DNA from: Mesorhizobium sp. | GTDB taxonomy: Bacteria; Pseudomonadota; Alphaproteobacteria; Rhizobiales; Rhizobiaceae | Reading direction: 5' to 3' | DNA length: 64,000 nucleotides | Assembly: GCA_004963905.1 (NCBI GenBank) | Contig: SUGL01000016.1 | Coordinates: 78,908-142,907 of the forward strand | In this document: positions 55,109-64,000 of the stretch, one piece after another | Position numbering within the stretch: position 1 is the stretch's first letter | How the letters are laid out: the number at the start of each line of letters is the position of its first letter | The notes under the pieces: generated by a model | Database searches by the model: none | What the model saw: only the letters and a program-made list of their open reading frames with translations | Told to the model about the DNA's origin: nothing | Translations under genes and position numbers: made by a program

Positions 55109-56116
55109 ATGCTGCGATTCCTGCTCACGCGCATAGCGTCGGCGATTCCCGTGCTCGCCATTTTGAGCCTGGTCACCTTCGCCATCATCCAGGCGCCGCC
55201 TGGCGACTATGCCGACTACATCAAATCGCAGCTCATCAACCAGGGCGGCGCTTCCTATGCCGAGGCCGACGCGCAGGCACAGGCCTACCGGAAGGAACAC
55301 GGTCTCGATAAACCGCTGCCCGTCCAGTATCTCAACTGGATCGGCGGCATCGTCACCCGCGGCGATTTCGGCTACAGCCTCTATTACAACAAGCCGGTCG
55401 CCGATGTGGTGGGCGAGCGACTGCCGCGCACGCTGCTCTTGGCGCTGGTCTGCCACCTGCTCGCCTCGGTGCTCGGCATCAGCTTCGGCATATGGGCGGC
55501 GACCCGGCAGTATTCCTGGATCGACTCGACGCTCTCGGCCATCTCCTTCCTCGGCATGACGGTGCCGCGCTTCCTGATGGCGCTGATCATCGTCTATCTG
55601 CTGGTCTTCCAGTTCAACGTGTCGGAGATCGGCTCGTTCTTCTCGCCGCAATATGGCGGCGCGCCATGGTCGTGGGCGAAGTTCGTCGACCTCGTCAAAC
55701 ATGTCTGGCCGGTTGTGGCGATCGCGACCTTCGGCGGGCTCGCCTACAACATGCGCGTCATGCGCGGCAATCTGCTCGACACGCTCAACGCGCAATATGT
55801 CGAGACGGCGAAGGCCAAGGGCCTGACTGGCGGCGCCGTCGTCATGCGCCACGCGGTGCCCAATGCGCTGCATCCTCTGGTCATGTATCAGGGGGTGGTG
55901 CTGCCCTACATGCTGACCGGCGAGATCGAGACGGCGATCATCTTCGCGCTGCCCACCGTCGGGCCGGCGATCGTCGGCTCTATGGCGGTGGGCGACGTCT
56001 ATGTGACGGCGACCTTCATGATGGTGCTGTCGGCGACGCTGATCGTCGGCAACATCATCGCCGACATGCTGCTTGCGCTGCTCGACCCGCGCGTGCGCCA
56101 GTTCGGGGAGCACTGA
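55109..56116 (+). CDS. agpB: ABC transporter permease (AgpB-like)
   Basis: Inner-membrane permease of 335 residues of the BPD_transp_1 / DppB type. It has six helices with the family loop between the first and second helices (about residues 30-90) and the EAA-like cytoplasmic loop MRGNLLDTLNAQYVETAKAKGLTGGAVVMRHAVPNA. GAAGGAAG is upstream of the ATG. The agpC start is 1 base after its stop. It partners with AgpC to form the channel. Confidence 0.9.
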   Translation: MLRFLLTRIASAIPVLAILSLVTFAIIQAPPGDYADYIKSQLINQGGASYAEADAQAQAYRKEHGLDKPLPVQYLNWIGGIVTRGDFGYSLYYNKPVADVVGERLPRTLLLALVCHLLASVLGISFGIWAATRQYSWIDSTLSAISFLGMTVPRFLMALIIVYLLVFQFNVSEIGSFFSPQYGGAPWSWAKFVDLVKHVWPVVAIATFGGLAYNMRVMRGNLLDTLNAQYVETAKAKGLTGGAVVMRHAVPNALHPLVMYQGVVLPYMLTGEIETAIIFALPTVGPAIVGSMAVGDVYVTATFMMVLSATLIVGNIIADMLLALLDPRVRQFGEH

Positions 56117-56117
56117 C

Positions 56118-57266
56118 ATGCTGGCGCGCGACCCTTCACCCCCACCACCGCCGGCCGAAGGCGCCGTCAGCCAGCCCGCGCATGGCCCCGCGCATGGCAA
56201 CGAGAGCTACATCGCGCTGGTCTGGCGCCGGCTGAGGCGCTCCTGGACCGGCATGGCCGGACTTTGCCTGGTCGTGCTCCTGCTGCTGATGGCGGTCTTC
56301 GCCGAATTCCTGGCTCCTTTGGACCCGAAGGCCACCGATATCGCCTTCGCGCCGCCGCAGGTGGCGAGCTTCCACGACAAGGACGGCAATTTCGTCGCGC
56401 GGCCGAGAATCTATGCGCTGGCCGAGTCGGCCGATCTCGACCCGGTCACCTTCCAGCCGATCGTCGGGCCTGACTACGACCATCCGCGACTGCTCGGCTT
56501 CTTCGTCGAAGGCGCGCCCTACAAGCTCCTCGGCCTCATCCCGGCGAACCGGCACTTCTTCGGCTCGATGGACGGCCAGCCGGTGCATTTCCTCGGCACC
56601 GACAAGTTCGGTCGCGATGTGCTGTCGCGCGCCATCCACGGTTCACGCGTCTCGCTGATGATCGCGCTCACCGTCGTCTTCATCGTTACCGTCATCGGCA
56701 CCACCGTCGGCATGGTCTCCGGCTATTTCGGCGGCCGGTTCGACGTCTGGATGCAGCGCTTCGTCGAACTGGTGCTCGCCTTTCCGCAGCTGCCGCTCTA
56801 TCTCGCGCTGACCACGCTGATCCCGGTCACCGCGCCGACCAATGTCTTCCTCGCCTTCGTCATCGTCGTGATGTCGGCGCTGGGTTGGGCGCAGATGTCG
56901 CGCGAGGTGCGCGGCAAGACGCTGGCGCTGGCGCGCATCGACTATGTGCGCGCCGCCATGGCGGTCGGCGCCACCGACCGGCGCATCATCATGCAGCACA
57001 TCTTTCCCAATGTGATGAGCCATGTGATCGTCGCCGTGACGCTGGCGATCCCGACGGTGGTGCTTCTGGAATCCTTCCTCGGCTTCCTCGGTTTCGCGGT
57101 GAAGCCGCCGCTGATCTCCTGGGGTCTGATGCTGCAGGACACCGCGGCCTATTCGGTCATCGGCACCTATCCCTGGATCCTGTCGCCGGTCGGCTTCGTG
57201 CTGATCACCGTCTTTGCCTTCAACGCGCTGGGCGACGGCCTGCGCGATGCCGTCGATCCCTATTGA
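56118..57266 (+). CDS. agpC: ABC transporter permease (AgpC-like)
   Basis: Second permease, 382 residues, of the DppC type. A proline-rich N-terminus (PSPPPPPAEG) precedes the first helix (MAGLCLVVLLLLMAVFAEFL). The EAA-like loop VRGKTLALARIDYVRAAMAVGATDRRIIMQHIFPNVMSHV is present, and the last helices carry GFAVKPPLISWGLMLQD. The long segment between helix 1 and 2 (residues about 55-165) is larger than in DppC. The ATG at 56118 lies 1 base after agpB; the frame is open upstream but inside agpB. Confidence 0.9.
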   Translation: MLARDPSPPPPPAEGAVSQPAHGPAHGNESYIALVWRRLRRSWTGMAGLCLVVLLLLMAVFAEFLAPLDPKATDIAFAPPQVASFHDKDGNFVARPRIYALAESADLDPVTFQPIVGPDYDHPRLLGFFVEGAPYKLLGLIPANRHFFGSMDGQPVHFLGTDKFGRDVLSRAIHGSRVSLMIALTVVFIVTVIGTTVGMVSGYFGGRFDVWMQRFVELVLAFPQLPLYLALTTLIPVTAPTNVFLAFVIVVMSALGWAQMSREVRGKTLALARIDYVRAAMAVGATDRRIIMQHIFPNVMSHVIVAVTLAIPTVVLLESFLGFLGFAVKPPLISWGLMLQDTAAYSVIGTYPWILSPVGFVLITVFAFNALGDGLRDAVDPY

Positions 57267-57275
57267 GGTGCAGAG

Positions 57276-58946
<1,671 letters not shown>

Positions 58947-58966
58947 CCATATGCCGGAGGTTCATA

Positions 58967-60337
58967 GTGGCTAGAAATCCCAAGATCACCTTCGTCGGCG
59001 CCGGCTCGACGGTGTTCATGAAGAACATCGTCGGCGACGTGCTGCAGCGGCCGGCGCTTTCGGGCGCGACGATCGCGCTGATGGACATCAACCCGCAGCG
59101 CCTGGAAGAGAGCGCCGTCGTCGTCAACAAGCTGATCGCCACGCTCGGCGTGAAGGCGAAGGCCGTGACCTATTCCGACCAGCGCAAGGCGCTCTCCGGC
59201 GCCGACTTCGTGGTCGTCGCCTTCCAGATCGGCGGCTACGAGCCCTGCACCGTCACCGATTTCGAGGTGCCGAAGAAATACGGCCTGCGCCAGACGATCG
59301 CCGACACGCTCGGCGTCGGTGGCGTCATGCGCGGATTGAGGACCGTGCCGCATCTATGGAAGATCTGCGAGGACATGCTGGCGGTCTGCCCTGATGCGAT
59401 CATGCTGCAATATGTCAACCCGATGGCGATCAACACCTGGGCGATTGCCGAGAAATACCCAACGATCAAGCAGGTCGGCCTCTGCCATTCGGTGCAGGGC
59501 ACGGCGATGGAACTGGCGCACGACCTCGACCTCCCCTACGAGGAGATCCGCTACCGCGCGGCCGGCATCAACCACATGGCCTTCTATCTCAAGTTCGAGC
59601 ATCGCCAGCCGGACGGCTCCTATCGCGACCTCTATCCCGACCTGGTGCGGGCCTATCGCGAAGGCCGCGCGCCGAAGCCGGGCTGGAACCCGCGTTGCCC
59701 GAACAAGGTGCGCTACGAGATGCTGACCCGGCTCGGCTATTTCGTCACCGAAAGCTCGGAGCATTTCGCCGAGTACACGCCCTATTTCATCAAGGACGGC
59801 CGCCCCGACCTGATCGAGAAATACGGCATTCCGCTCGACGAATATCCGAAGCGCTGCATCGAGCAGATCGAGCGCTGGAAGGGCCAGGCGGAGGCCTATC
59901 GTTCGGCCGACCGGATCGAGGTCGAGCAATCGAAGGAATATGCCTCAGAGATCATGAATTCGGTGTGGACCGGGGAGCCGTCGGTGATCTACGGCAATGT
60001 CCGCAACAATGGCTGCATCACCTCGCTGCCTTTCGACTGCGCTGCCGAGGTGCCGTGCCTTGTCGATGCTTCCGGCATCCAGCCGACCTATATAGGCGAG
60101 CTGCCGCCGCAGCTGACGGCGCTGATCCGCACCAACATCAATGTGCAGGAGCTGACCGTGCGGGCGCTGATGACGGAAGACCGCGAGCACATCTACCATG
60201 CAGCGATGATGGATCCGCACACCGCGGCCGAGCTCGACCTCGACCAGATCTGGTCACTGGTCGACGATCTGATCGCCGCTCATGGCGACTGGCTGCCGGC
60301 TTGGGCGCGCGGCAGCCGCAAAACGCGAGCCGCCTGA
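58967..60337 (+). CDS. Family 4 glycosidase (alpha-galactosidase-like), second copy
   Basis: GH4 enzyme of 456 residues, only distantly similar to the first copy at 51339. NAD fold: TFVGAGSTVFMKNIVGDVL; metal/substrate segments: QYVNPMAINTWAIAEKYP, GLCHSVQGTAMELAHDL and GINHMAFYLKFEHR. The start is GTG at 58967 with CCGGAGG upstream. A longer open frame upstream lies within agpD and is not coding. Two different GH4 enzymes in one locus suggest two related substrates (for example different linkages). A hairpin at 60344-60371 follows. Confidence 0.9.
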   Translation: MARNPKITFVGAGSTVFMKNIVGDVLQRPALSGATIALMDINPQRLEESAVVVNKLIATLGVKAKAVTYSDQRKALSGADFVVVAFQIGGYEPCTVTDFEVPKKYGLRQTIADTLGVGGVMRGLRTVPHLWKICEDMLAVCPDAIMLQYVNPMAINTWAIAEKYPTIKQVGLCHSVQGTAMELAHDLDLPYEEIRYRAAGINHMAFYLKFEHRQPDGSYRDLYPDLVRAYREGRAPKPGWNPRCPNKVRYEMLTRLGYFVTESSEHFAEYTPYFIKDGRPDLIEKYGIPLDEYPKRCIEQIERWKGQAEAYRSADRIEVEQSKEYASEIMNSVWTGEPSVIYGNVRNNGCITSLPFDCAAEVPCLVDASGIQPTYIGELPPQLTALIRTNINVQELTVRALMTEDREHIYHAAMMDPHTAAELDLDQIWSLVDDLIAAHGDWLPAWARGSRKTRAA

Positions 60338-60343
60338 TCTCAA

Positions 60344-60371
60344 AAGGCTGGCGGAGTCAGGCGCCAGCCTT
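60344..60371. terminator. Hairpin between convergent GH4 and purD genes
   Basis: AAGGCTGGCG (60344-60353) and CGCCAGCCTT (60362-60371) pair perfectly around GAGTCAGG. It lies 6 bases after the GH4 stop and overlaps the last codons and stop of purD on the minus strand. Likely a bidirectional terminator. Confidence 0.7.
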
Positions 60372-61637
60372 CTCGCGCTCGACGGCGCGCCAGCCGATGT
60401 CGTGGCGGTAAAAGCCCTGCGGCCAGTCAATTTGGTCGATCGCCGCATAGGCCTTGGCCTGCGCCTCGCCGACGGTCTTGCCGAGCGCCGTGACGTTGAG
60501 CACGCGGCCGCCATTAGCGACGAGCGCGCCGCCATTGATGGCGGTGCCGGCATGGAAGATCTCGGCGCCGTCGCCCGCGGCCTCGTCGAGACCGCGGATG
60601 ACCGAGCCCTTTTCCGGCGTGCCGGGATAGCCCCTCGCCGCCATCACCACGGTCAGCGCCGCCTCGTCGCTCCAGCGCACCGACATATGCGCGAGCTGGC
60701 CGTCGACGGCGGCGTTGAGCAGGACGAGCAGGTCGTCCTTCAGGCGCATCATCAGCACCTGGCATTCGGGATCGCCGAAGCGGGTGTTGTATTCGATCAG
60801 CTTTGGCCCGCTGTCCGTGATCATCAGGCCGGCGAACAGGATGCCGGCGAAGGGCGAGCCGAGATTGGCCATGCCGCGCATGGTCGGCTCAATGATCTCG
60901 CGCATGGTGCGTTCGGTCATTTCGGGCGTCATCACCGGGGCCGGCGAATAGGCGCCCATGCCGCCGGTGTTCGGGCCGGTATCGCCGTCGCCGACGCGCT
61001 TGTGGTCCTGCGCGGTGCCGAAGGGCAGCGCGGTGGCGCCGTCGCAGAGGCAGAAGAAGCTCGCTTCCTCGCCGGTCAGATATTCCTCGACGACGACCTC
61101 GGTACCTGCGACGCCGAAAGCGCCCTCGAAACAGGCCTCGAGCGCGGCCAGCGCCTCCTCCTGCGTCATGGCGATGGTGACGCCCTTGCCGGCGGCAAGC
61201 CCGTCGGCCTTGATGACGATCGGCGCGCCGGTCTTTTCGACATAGGCCTTGGCCGAGGCGAGGTCGCTGAAGCGGCCATAGGCTGCCGTCGGGATGTTGA
61301 ACTTCGCGCAAAGATCCTTGGTGAAGCCCTTCGAGCCTTCGAGCCGCGCCGCGGCCTTGGACGGACCGAAGACGCGGATCCCCCAGGCGCGCAGGTCGTC
61401 GGCGATGCCGGCGACCAATGGCGCTTCCGGGCCGACGACGACGAGATCGATCTTTTTCTCCTGGCAGAAGGCGGCGACGGCGGAATGGTCCGAAATGTCG
61501 AGCTTGACCAAATCGGCAACACGGCCGATGCCGGGATTGCCAGGCGAGGCAAAGAGCCTGGTGAGCAGCGGCGAGGCGGCGATCTTCCAGGCAAGCGCAT
61601 GTTCGCGGCCGCCCGAACCGAGAAGAAGAACGTTCAT
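60357..61637 (-). CDS. purD: Phosphoribosylamine-glycine ligase
   Basis: ATP-grasp enzyme making GAR, the second step of purine synthesis. It has 426 residues from the ATG at 61635-61637 (AGAGG upstream); GTG at 61643 is an alternative. Signatures are [55 protein letters not shown] and the ATP-grasp segment [21 protein letters not shown]. All functional segments are present. It is convergent with the second GH4 gene. Confidence 0.97.
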   Translation of the reverse strand: MNVLLLGSGGREHALAWKIAASPLLTRLFASPGNPGIGRVADLVKLDISDHSAVAAFCQEKKIDLVVVGPEAPLVAGIADDLRAWGIRVFGPSKAAARLEGSKGFTKDLCAKFNIPTAAYGRFSDLASAKAYVEKTGAPIVIKADGLAAGKGVTIAMTQEEALAALEACFEGAFGVAGTEVVVEEYLTGEEASFFCLCDGATALPFGTAQDHKRVGDGDTGPNTGGMGAYSPAPVMTPEMTERTMREIIEPTMRGMANLGSPFAGILFAGLMITDSGPKLIEYNTRFGDPECQVLMMRLKDDLLVLLNAAVDGQLAHMSVRWSDEAALTVVMAARGYPGTPEKGSVIRGLDEAAGDGAEIFHAGTAINGGALVANGGRVLNVTALGKTVGEAQAKAYAAIDQIDWPQGFYRHDIGWRAVEREKAGA

Positions 61638-61806
61638 GGCCACCTCTTGCTGATCGTCTCCAGAAATCCGCTATTGATCCAAGGGCGACGGGTCAAGGCG
61701 TCTTGGCGTTTTGGCGGCAATTGCACACTAGAACAATAGCGCGCCGGCTATCCTCGGATCAGCGATGACCCCACTGCCTCACGATGTTTTCACCGGCTGG
61801 CCGGAT

Positions 61807-61908
61807 AGAGCGGTTCACCGTTTCACGGAAACGGCGAACCATTCTATCTCTTTGTTTTCACGCAATTCCGGACGGAAAACCGCTTCACACTTTTCCTGGA
61901 ATTGCTCC
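61807..61908 (+). repeat. Two-hairpin mosaic palindromic element in the 61638-61953 gap
   Basis: First hairpin AGAGCGGTTCACCGTTTCAC ... GAAACGGCGAACCATTCT (about 61807-61844), then CGCAATTCCGGACGG, AAAA-CCG-CTTCA-CAC-TTTT and CCTGGAATTGCTCC at 61861-61908. It is the best-kept copy of its family. The rest of the 316-base gap between the divergent purD and ubiA genes shows no other feature and must hold both promoters. Confidence 0.88.
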
Positions 61909-61953
61909 AGGCTGCCGCTTGACGCCGCCCATCGGTGCTGCCACTCCAGCGGG

Positions 61954-62937
61954 ATGGAAACCATTCAGTCGAAAGCCGCCCAGGGCCGCGTCGCGGACGC
62001 GCCGAGCGGCCATTGGGTGTACCGGGTACTGCCGCGCTGGCTGTGGCCTTATGCGCAGCTTGCGCGCTGGGACCGGCCGATCGGCTGGCAACTGCTTTTG
62101 TGGCCCTGCTGGTGGTCGGCAGCCCTTGCGGCCAGTGCCTATCCGCGCCCGACGGACCCGCTGCTAACGCTTTTGCCGGCGCCCTGGTACCTGTTGCTGT
62201 TCTTCGTCGGCGCCGTGGCGATGCGCGGCGCCGGCTGCACCTATAACGACGTTGTCGACGAGGACATCGACAACCAGGTCGAGCGCACGCGCTCGCGGCC
62301 GCTGCCGGCCGGCAAGGTGACAAGGCGCCAGGCCTGGGCATTCCTCATCATCCAGGCGTTGGTCGGGCTTGCGGTGCTGCTTCAATTCAACAGCTTCGCC
62401 ATTCCGCTCGGCATCGCCTCGCTGGCCATCGTCGCGGTCTATCCGTTCATGAAGCGCATCACCAACTGGCCGCAATTCGTGCTGGGGCTCGCCTTCTCCT
62501 GGGGCGCGCTGATGGGCTGGGCGGTCGAGTTCGGCGACCTCGATGGCCCCGCCATCATGCTCTATATCGGCTCGATCCTGTGGGTGATCGGCTACGACAC
62601 GATCTACGCGCATCAGGACAAGGAAGACGACGCCATCGTCGGCGTGCGCTCGACGGCGCGGCTATTCGGCGACAATACCAAGATGTGGCTGGTGGGGCTC
62701 TACGGCGGCACCCTCGTCTGCTTCGCCATCGCCTTTGCTTCGGCGCAGGTGCCGATGCCGGCGCTGGCCGGGCTGATAGCGGCCGGCGCGCATATGGCGC
62801 GCCAGATCATCCGGCTCGACATCAACGATCCGGATCAGTGCCTGAAGCTGTTCAAGTCGAACAACCAGGTCGGCTGGCTGATCTTTCTGGGGCTGATAGG
62901 CGGCGCGCTGTGGGTGGCGCTGAAGCCGCTGGTGTAG
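61954..62937 (+). CDS. ubiA: 4-hydroxybenzoate polyprenyltransferase
   Basis: Membrane enzyme attaching the polyprenyl tail to 4-hydroxybenzoate in ubiquinone synthesis. It has 327 residues and about eight helices. Diphosphate-binding motifs YNDVVDEDIDNQVERTRSRP and YDTIYAHQDKEDDAIVGVRS are both intact. The ATG at 61954 follows the repeat element; 63 upstream in-frame codons run through that element and are not taken as coding. It uses isoprenoids from the MEP pathway and hydroxybenzoate derived from chorismate (aroC). Confidence 0.95.
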   Translation: METIQSKAAQGRVADAPSGHWVYRVLPRWLWPYAQLARWDRPIGWQLLLWPCWWSAALAASAYPRPTDPLLTLLPAPWYLLLFFVGAVAMRGAGCTYNDVVDEDIDNQVERTRSRPLPAGKVTRRQAWAFLIIQALVGLAVLLQFNSFAIPLGIASLAIVAVYPFMKRITNWPQFVLGLAFSWGALMGWAVEFGDLDGPAIMLYIGSILWVIGYDTIYAHQDKEDDAIVGVRSTARLFGDNTKMWLVGLYGGTLVCFAIAFASAQVPMPALAGLIAAGAHMARQIIRLDINDPDQCLKLFKSNNQVGWLIFLGLIGGALWVALKPLV

Positions 62938-62944
62938 CGGGGCG

Positions 62945-63092
62945 CCCCCTTCTCCCCTTGTGGGAGAAGGTGGATCGGCGCGCAGCGCCGAGACGGATGA
63001 GGGGTGTTCCAGCGGAGTGAGCGTTGGCTTTCCCTGGAACACCCCTCATCCGTCGCCTTCGGCGACACCTTCTCCCACAAGGGGAGAAGGGG
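62945..63092. repeat. ~148-bp double palindrome between convergent ubiA and rlmE
   Basis: Perfect 27-bp outer arms at 62946-62972 (CCCCTTCTCCCCTTGTGGGA...) and 63066-63092, and perfect 20-bp inner arms at 62992-63011 (GACGGATGAGGGGTGTTCCA) and 63035-63054. The middle is short. The element ends 3 bases before the rlmE stop codon. It is probably another class of rhizobial intergenic palindrome and may act as a terminator for both genes. Confidence 0.9.
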
Positions 63093-63095
63093 GAA

Positions 63096-63791
63096 CTACC
63101 CCTTGAACTCCTTGGCCAGCAGATAAAGCTCCACCGATTCATCGCGCGAAGCCGGCGGCTTGACGTGGTGGACCGAGCGGAAATTCTGCTTCAGCCGCGA
63201 CAACAGCTCGTTCTCCGCACCGCCCTGAAAGGTCTTGGCGAGGAAATGCCCGCCGGGCTTCAAAACCTGGAGCGCGAAATCGGCCGCCACTTCGCATAGA
63301 TGCATGGTGCGCAGATGGTCGGTGCGGCGGTGTCCGGTGGTGGGAGCCGCCATGTCCGACAGCACGACATCGGGCTGGCCGCCCAGCGCCTCGGACAGCT
63401 TTTGCGGCGCTTCCGGATCGAGGAAATCCATCTGCAGGATGACGGCGCCCGGCACCGCATCCATCTCCAGATAATCGATGCCGACGACATGCGGATTTTC
63501 CGCCGTCGACTTCGTCCGCGCCGCCGCCACCTGGCACCAGCCGCCGGGAGCGGCGCCCAAATCGATCACCTTCATGCCGGGCTTCAGAAGATGATGCTTG
63601 TCATCGATCTCGGTCAGCTTGTAGGCGGCGCGGGAGCGATAGCCATCGGCCTTGGAGCGCTGCACATAGGGATCGTTCATGTGGCGCTCGAGCCAGCGGC
63701 GCGAGGACTCCTTCAGGCCGCTCTTCTTCTTGATCCTCGTCTTCAGCACGCGCATGCCGGCCGAGCCCGGCTTTTCAGGTTTCTTTGTCAT
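63096..63791 (-). CDS. rlmE: 23S rRNA (uridine-2'-O)-methyltransferase
   Basis: FtsJ/RrmJ enzyme methylating U2552 of 23S rRNA, a late step in 50S assembly. It has 231 residues. A lysine-rich N-terminus ([16 protein letters not shown]) precedes [13 protein letters not shown] with the first catalytic lysine, the SAM site [37 protein letters not shown] with the aspartate, and [12 protein letters not shown] with the second lysine. The K-D-K-E tetrad is complete. The gene normally lies next to ppx; the neighbour is beyond the window. Confidence 0.95.
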   Translation of the reverse strand: MTKKPEKPGSAGMRVLKTRIKKKSGLKESSRRWLERHMNDPYVQRSKADGYRSRAAYKLTEIDDKHHLLKPGMKVIDLGAAPGGWCQVAAARTKSTAENPHVVGIDYLEMDAVPGAVILQMDFLDPEAPQKLSEALGGQPDVVLSDMAAPTTGHRRTDHLRTMHLCEVAADFALQVLKPGGHFLAKTFQGGAENELLSRLKQNFRSVHHVKPPASRDESVELYLLAKEFKG

Positions 63792-63808
63792 TGCCTGATT
63801 TCTTGCCC

Positions 63809-63850
63809 GAGCATGATCTTATGCGAAAACCGATCGCCACTTTTCGCTGG
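63809..63850 (+). repeat. Partial palindromic element (GAGCATGATC arm)
   Basis: GAGCATGATC at 63809-63818 and the heart AAAA-CCG-ATCGC-CAC-TTTT are kept, closed by CGAAAA/TTTTCG, but the right-hand GATCATGCTC is missing. The rest of 63792-64000 shows no gene: short frames there have no ribosome site or domain. The last 50 bases (GGAGGGAG at the edge) look like the start of yet another palindromic repeat. Confidence 0.6.
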
Positions 63851-64000
63851 CCCGGTCCTGAAATTCAGGATCAGGATTCCCGGTCCGCTTTTTCTCGCTC
63901 GCTTCGTCGCGCCGATTTTGCGGCGGCTTCGCGTTTCACCGAGGGCTTCCCCCGCTCCGTCGCCGCTCCGCGGCGCCACCTCTCCCCCCTCCGGAGGGAG

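Noticed and set aside
63788-63979. Small minus-strand gene of 63 codons at the right edge
   Set aside because: It runs through a partial palindromic element, has no ribosome site and no recognisable domain.

Overview
The window reads as chromosomal DNA of a Mesorhizobium-like alphaproteobacterium (Rhizobiales, Phyllobacteriaceae). The basis is the high G+C content, the gene order ctaC-ctaD-ctaB-coxF-ctaG-ctaE-DUF983-surf1-ispH-thrB-rnhA, rhizobial families (DUF1344, DUF2277, BTLCP, IalB, RibBX-type RibB) and intergenic palindromic repeats of rhizobial type. The genus is an inference from gene content, not from a search.

Layout. 1-9.2 kb: the 3' part of thrC, an M16 peptidase, a GNAT acetyltransferase, a membrane GGDEF/EAL protein, YqgE, a DsbD-N-like secreted protein, a peroxiredoxin and a DUF2938 membrane protein. 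9.2-10.5 kb: a parDE toxin-antitoxin pair whose toxin is frameshifted, and a histidine phosphatase. 10.5-19.6 kb, minus strand: an uninterrupted run for aa3-type cytochrome c oxidase and its assembly, followed by ispH, thrB and rnhA. 19.9-29.1 kb: IalB, TldD, an orphan VapB-like antitoxin with a vapC stub, a BTLCP protein, a large caspase-fold protein without its catalytic cysteine, two RNA methyltransferases (RlmD-like, TlyA), a GFA protein and a small secreted protein. 29.2-36 kb: dxs, pirin, DUF2277, xseB, an HDAC-like deacetylase, a cobalamin riboswitch with bluB, and a membrane protein. 36-50 kb: a TetR/MFS pair with palindromic operators, ribB(X), aroC, DUF1344, a phosphatase, fabI, a DnaJ-like co-chaperone, a lipoprotein, pdxH, a LysE exporter, enoyl-CoA hydratase and acyl-CoA dehydrogenase, two small ORFs and a GH25-like protein. 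50.2-60.3 kb: an alpha-galactoside-type uptake and hydrolysis locus (AraC regulator, two GH4 glycosidases, a peptide-type ABC importer). 60.3-64 kb: purD, ubiA and rlmE.

Links between genes. The oxidase run holds three subunit genes (I, II, III), heme O synthase and the copper and heme assembly factors. ctaB makes the prenylated heme, ubiA makes quinone, and dxs and ispH make the isoprenoid precursors used by both. The agp-like locus holds sensor/regulator, importer and hydrolases as one unit. thrC, thrB and aroC belong to amino-acid synthesis; ribB and bluB are connected through flavin and B12.

The window also carries many palindromic repeats. Nine hairpins with different outer stems share one inner design, AAAA-CCG-N4/5-CAC-TTTT with small variations. 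Three further ~185-bp double palindromes, one ~148-bp element and a 7-bp tandem repeat lie between genes. No tRNA, rRNA, CRISPR array, insertion sequence or prophage was seen.
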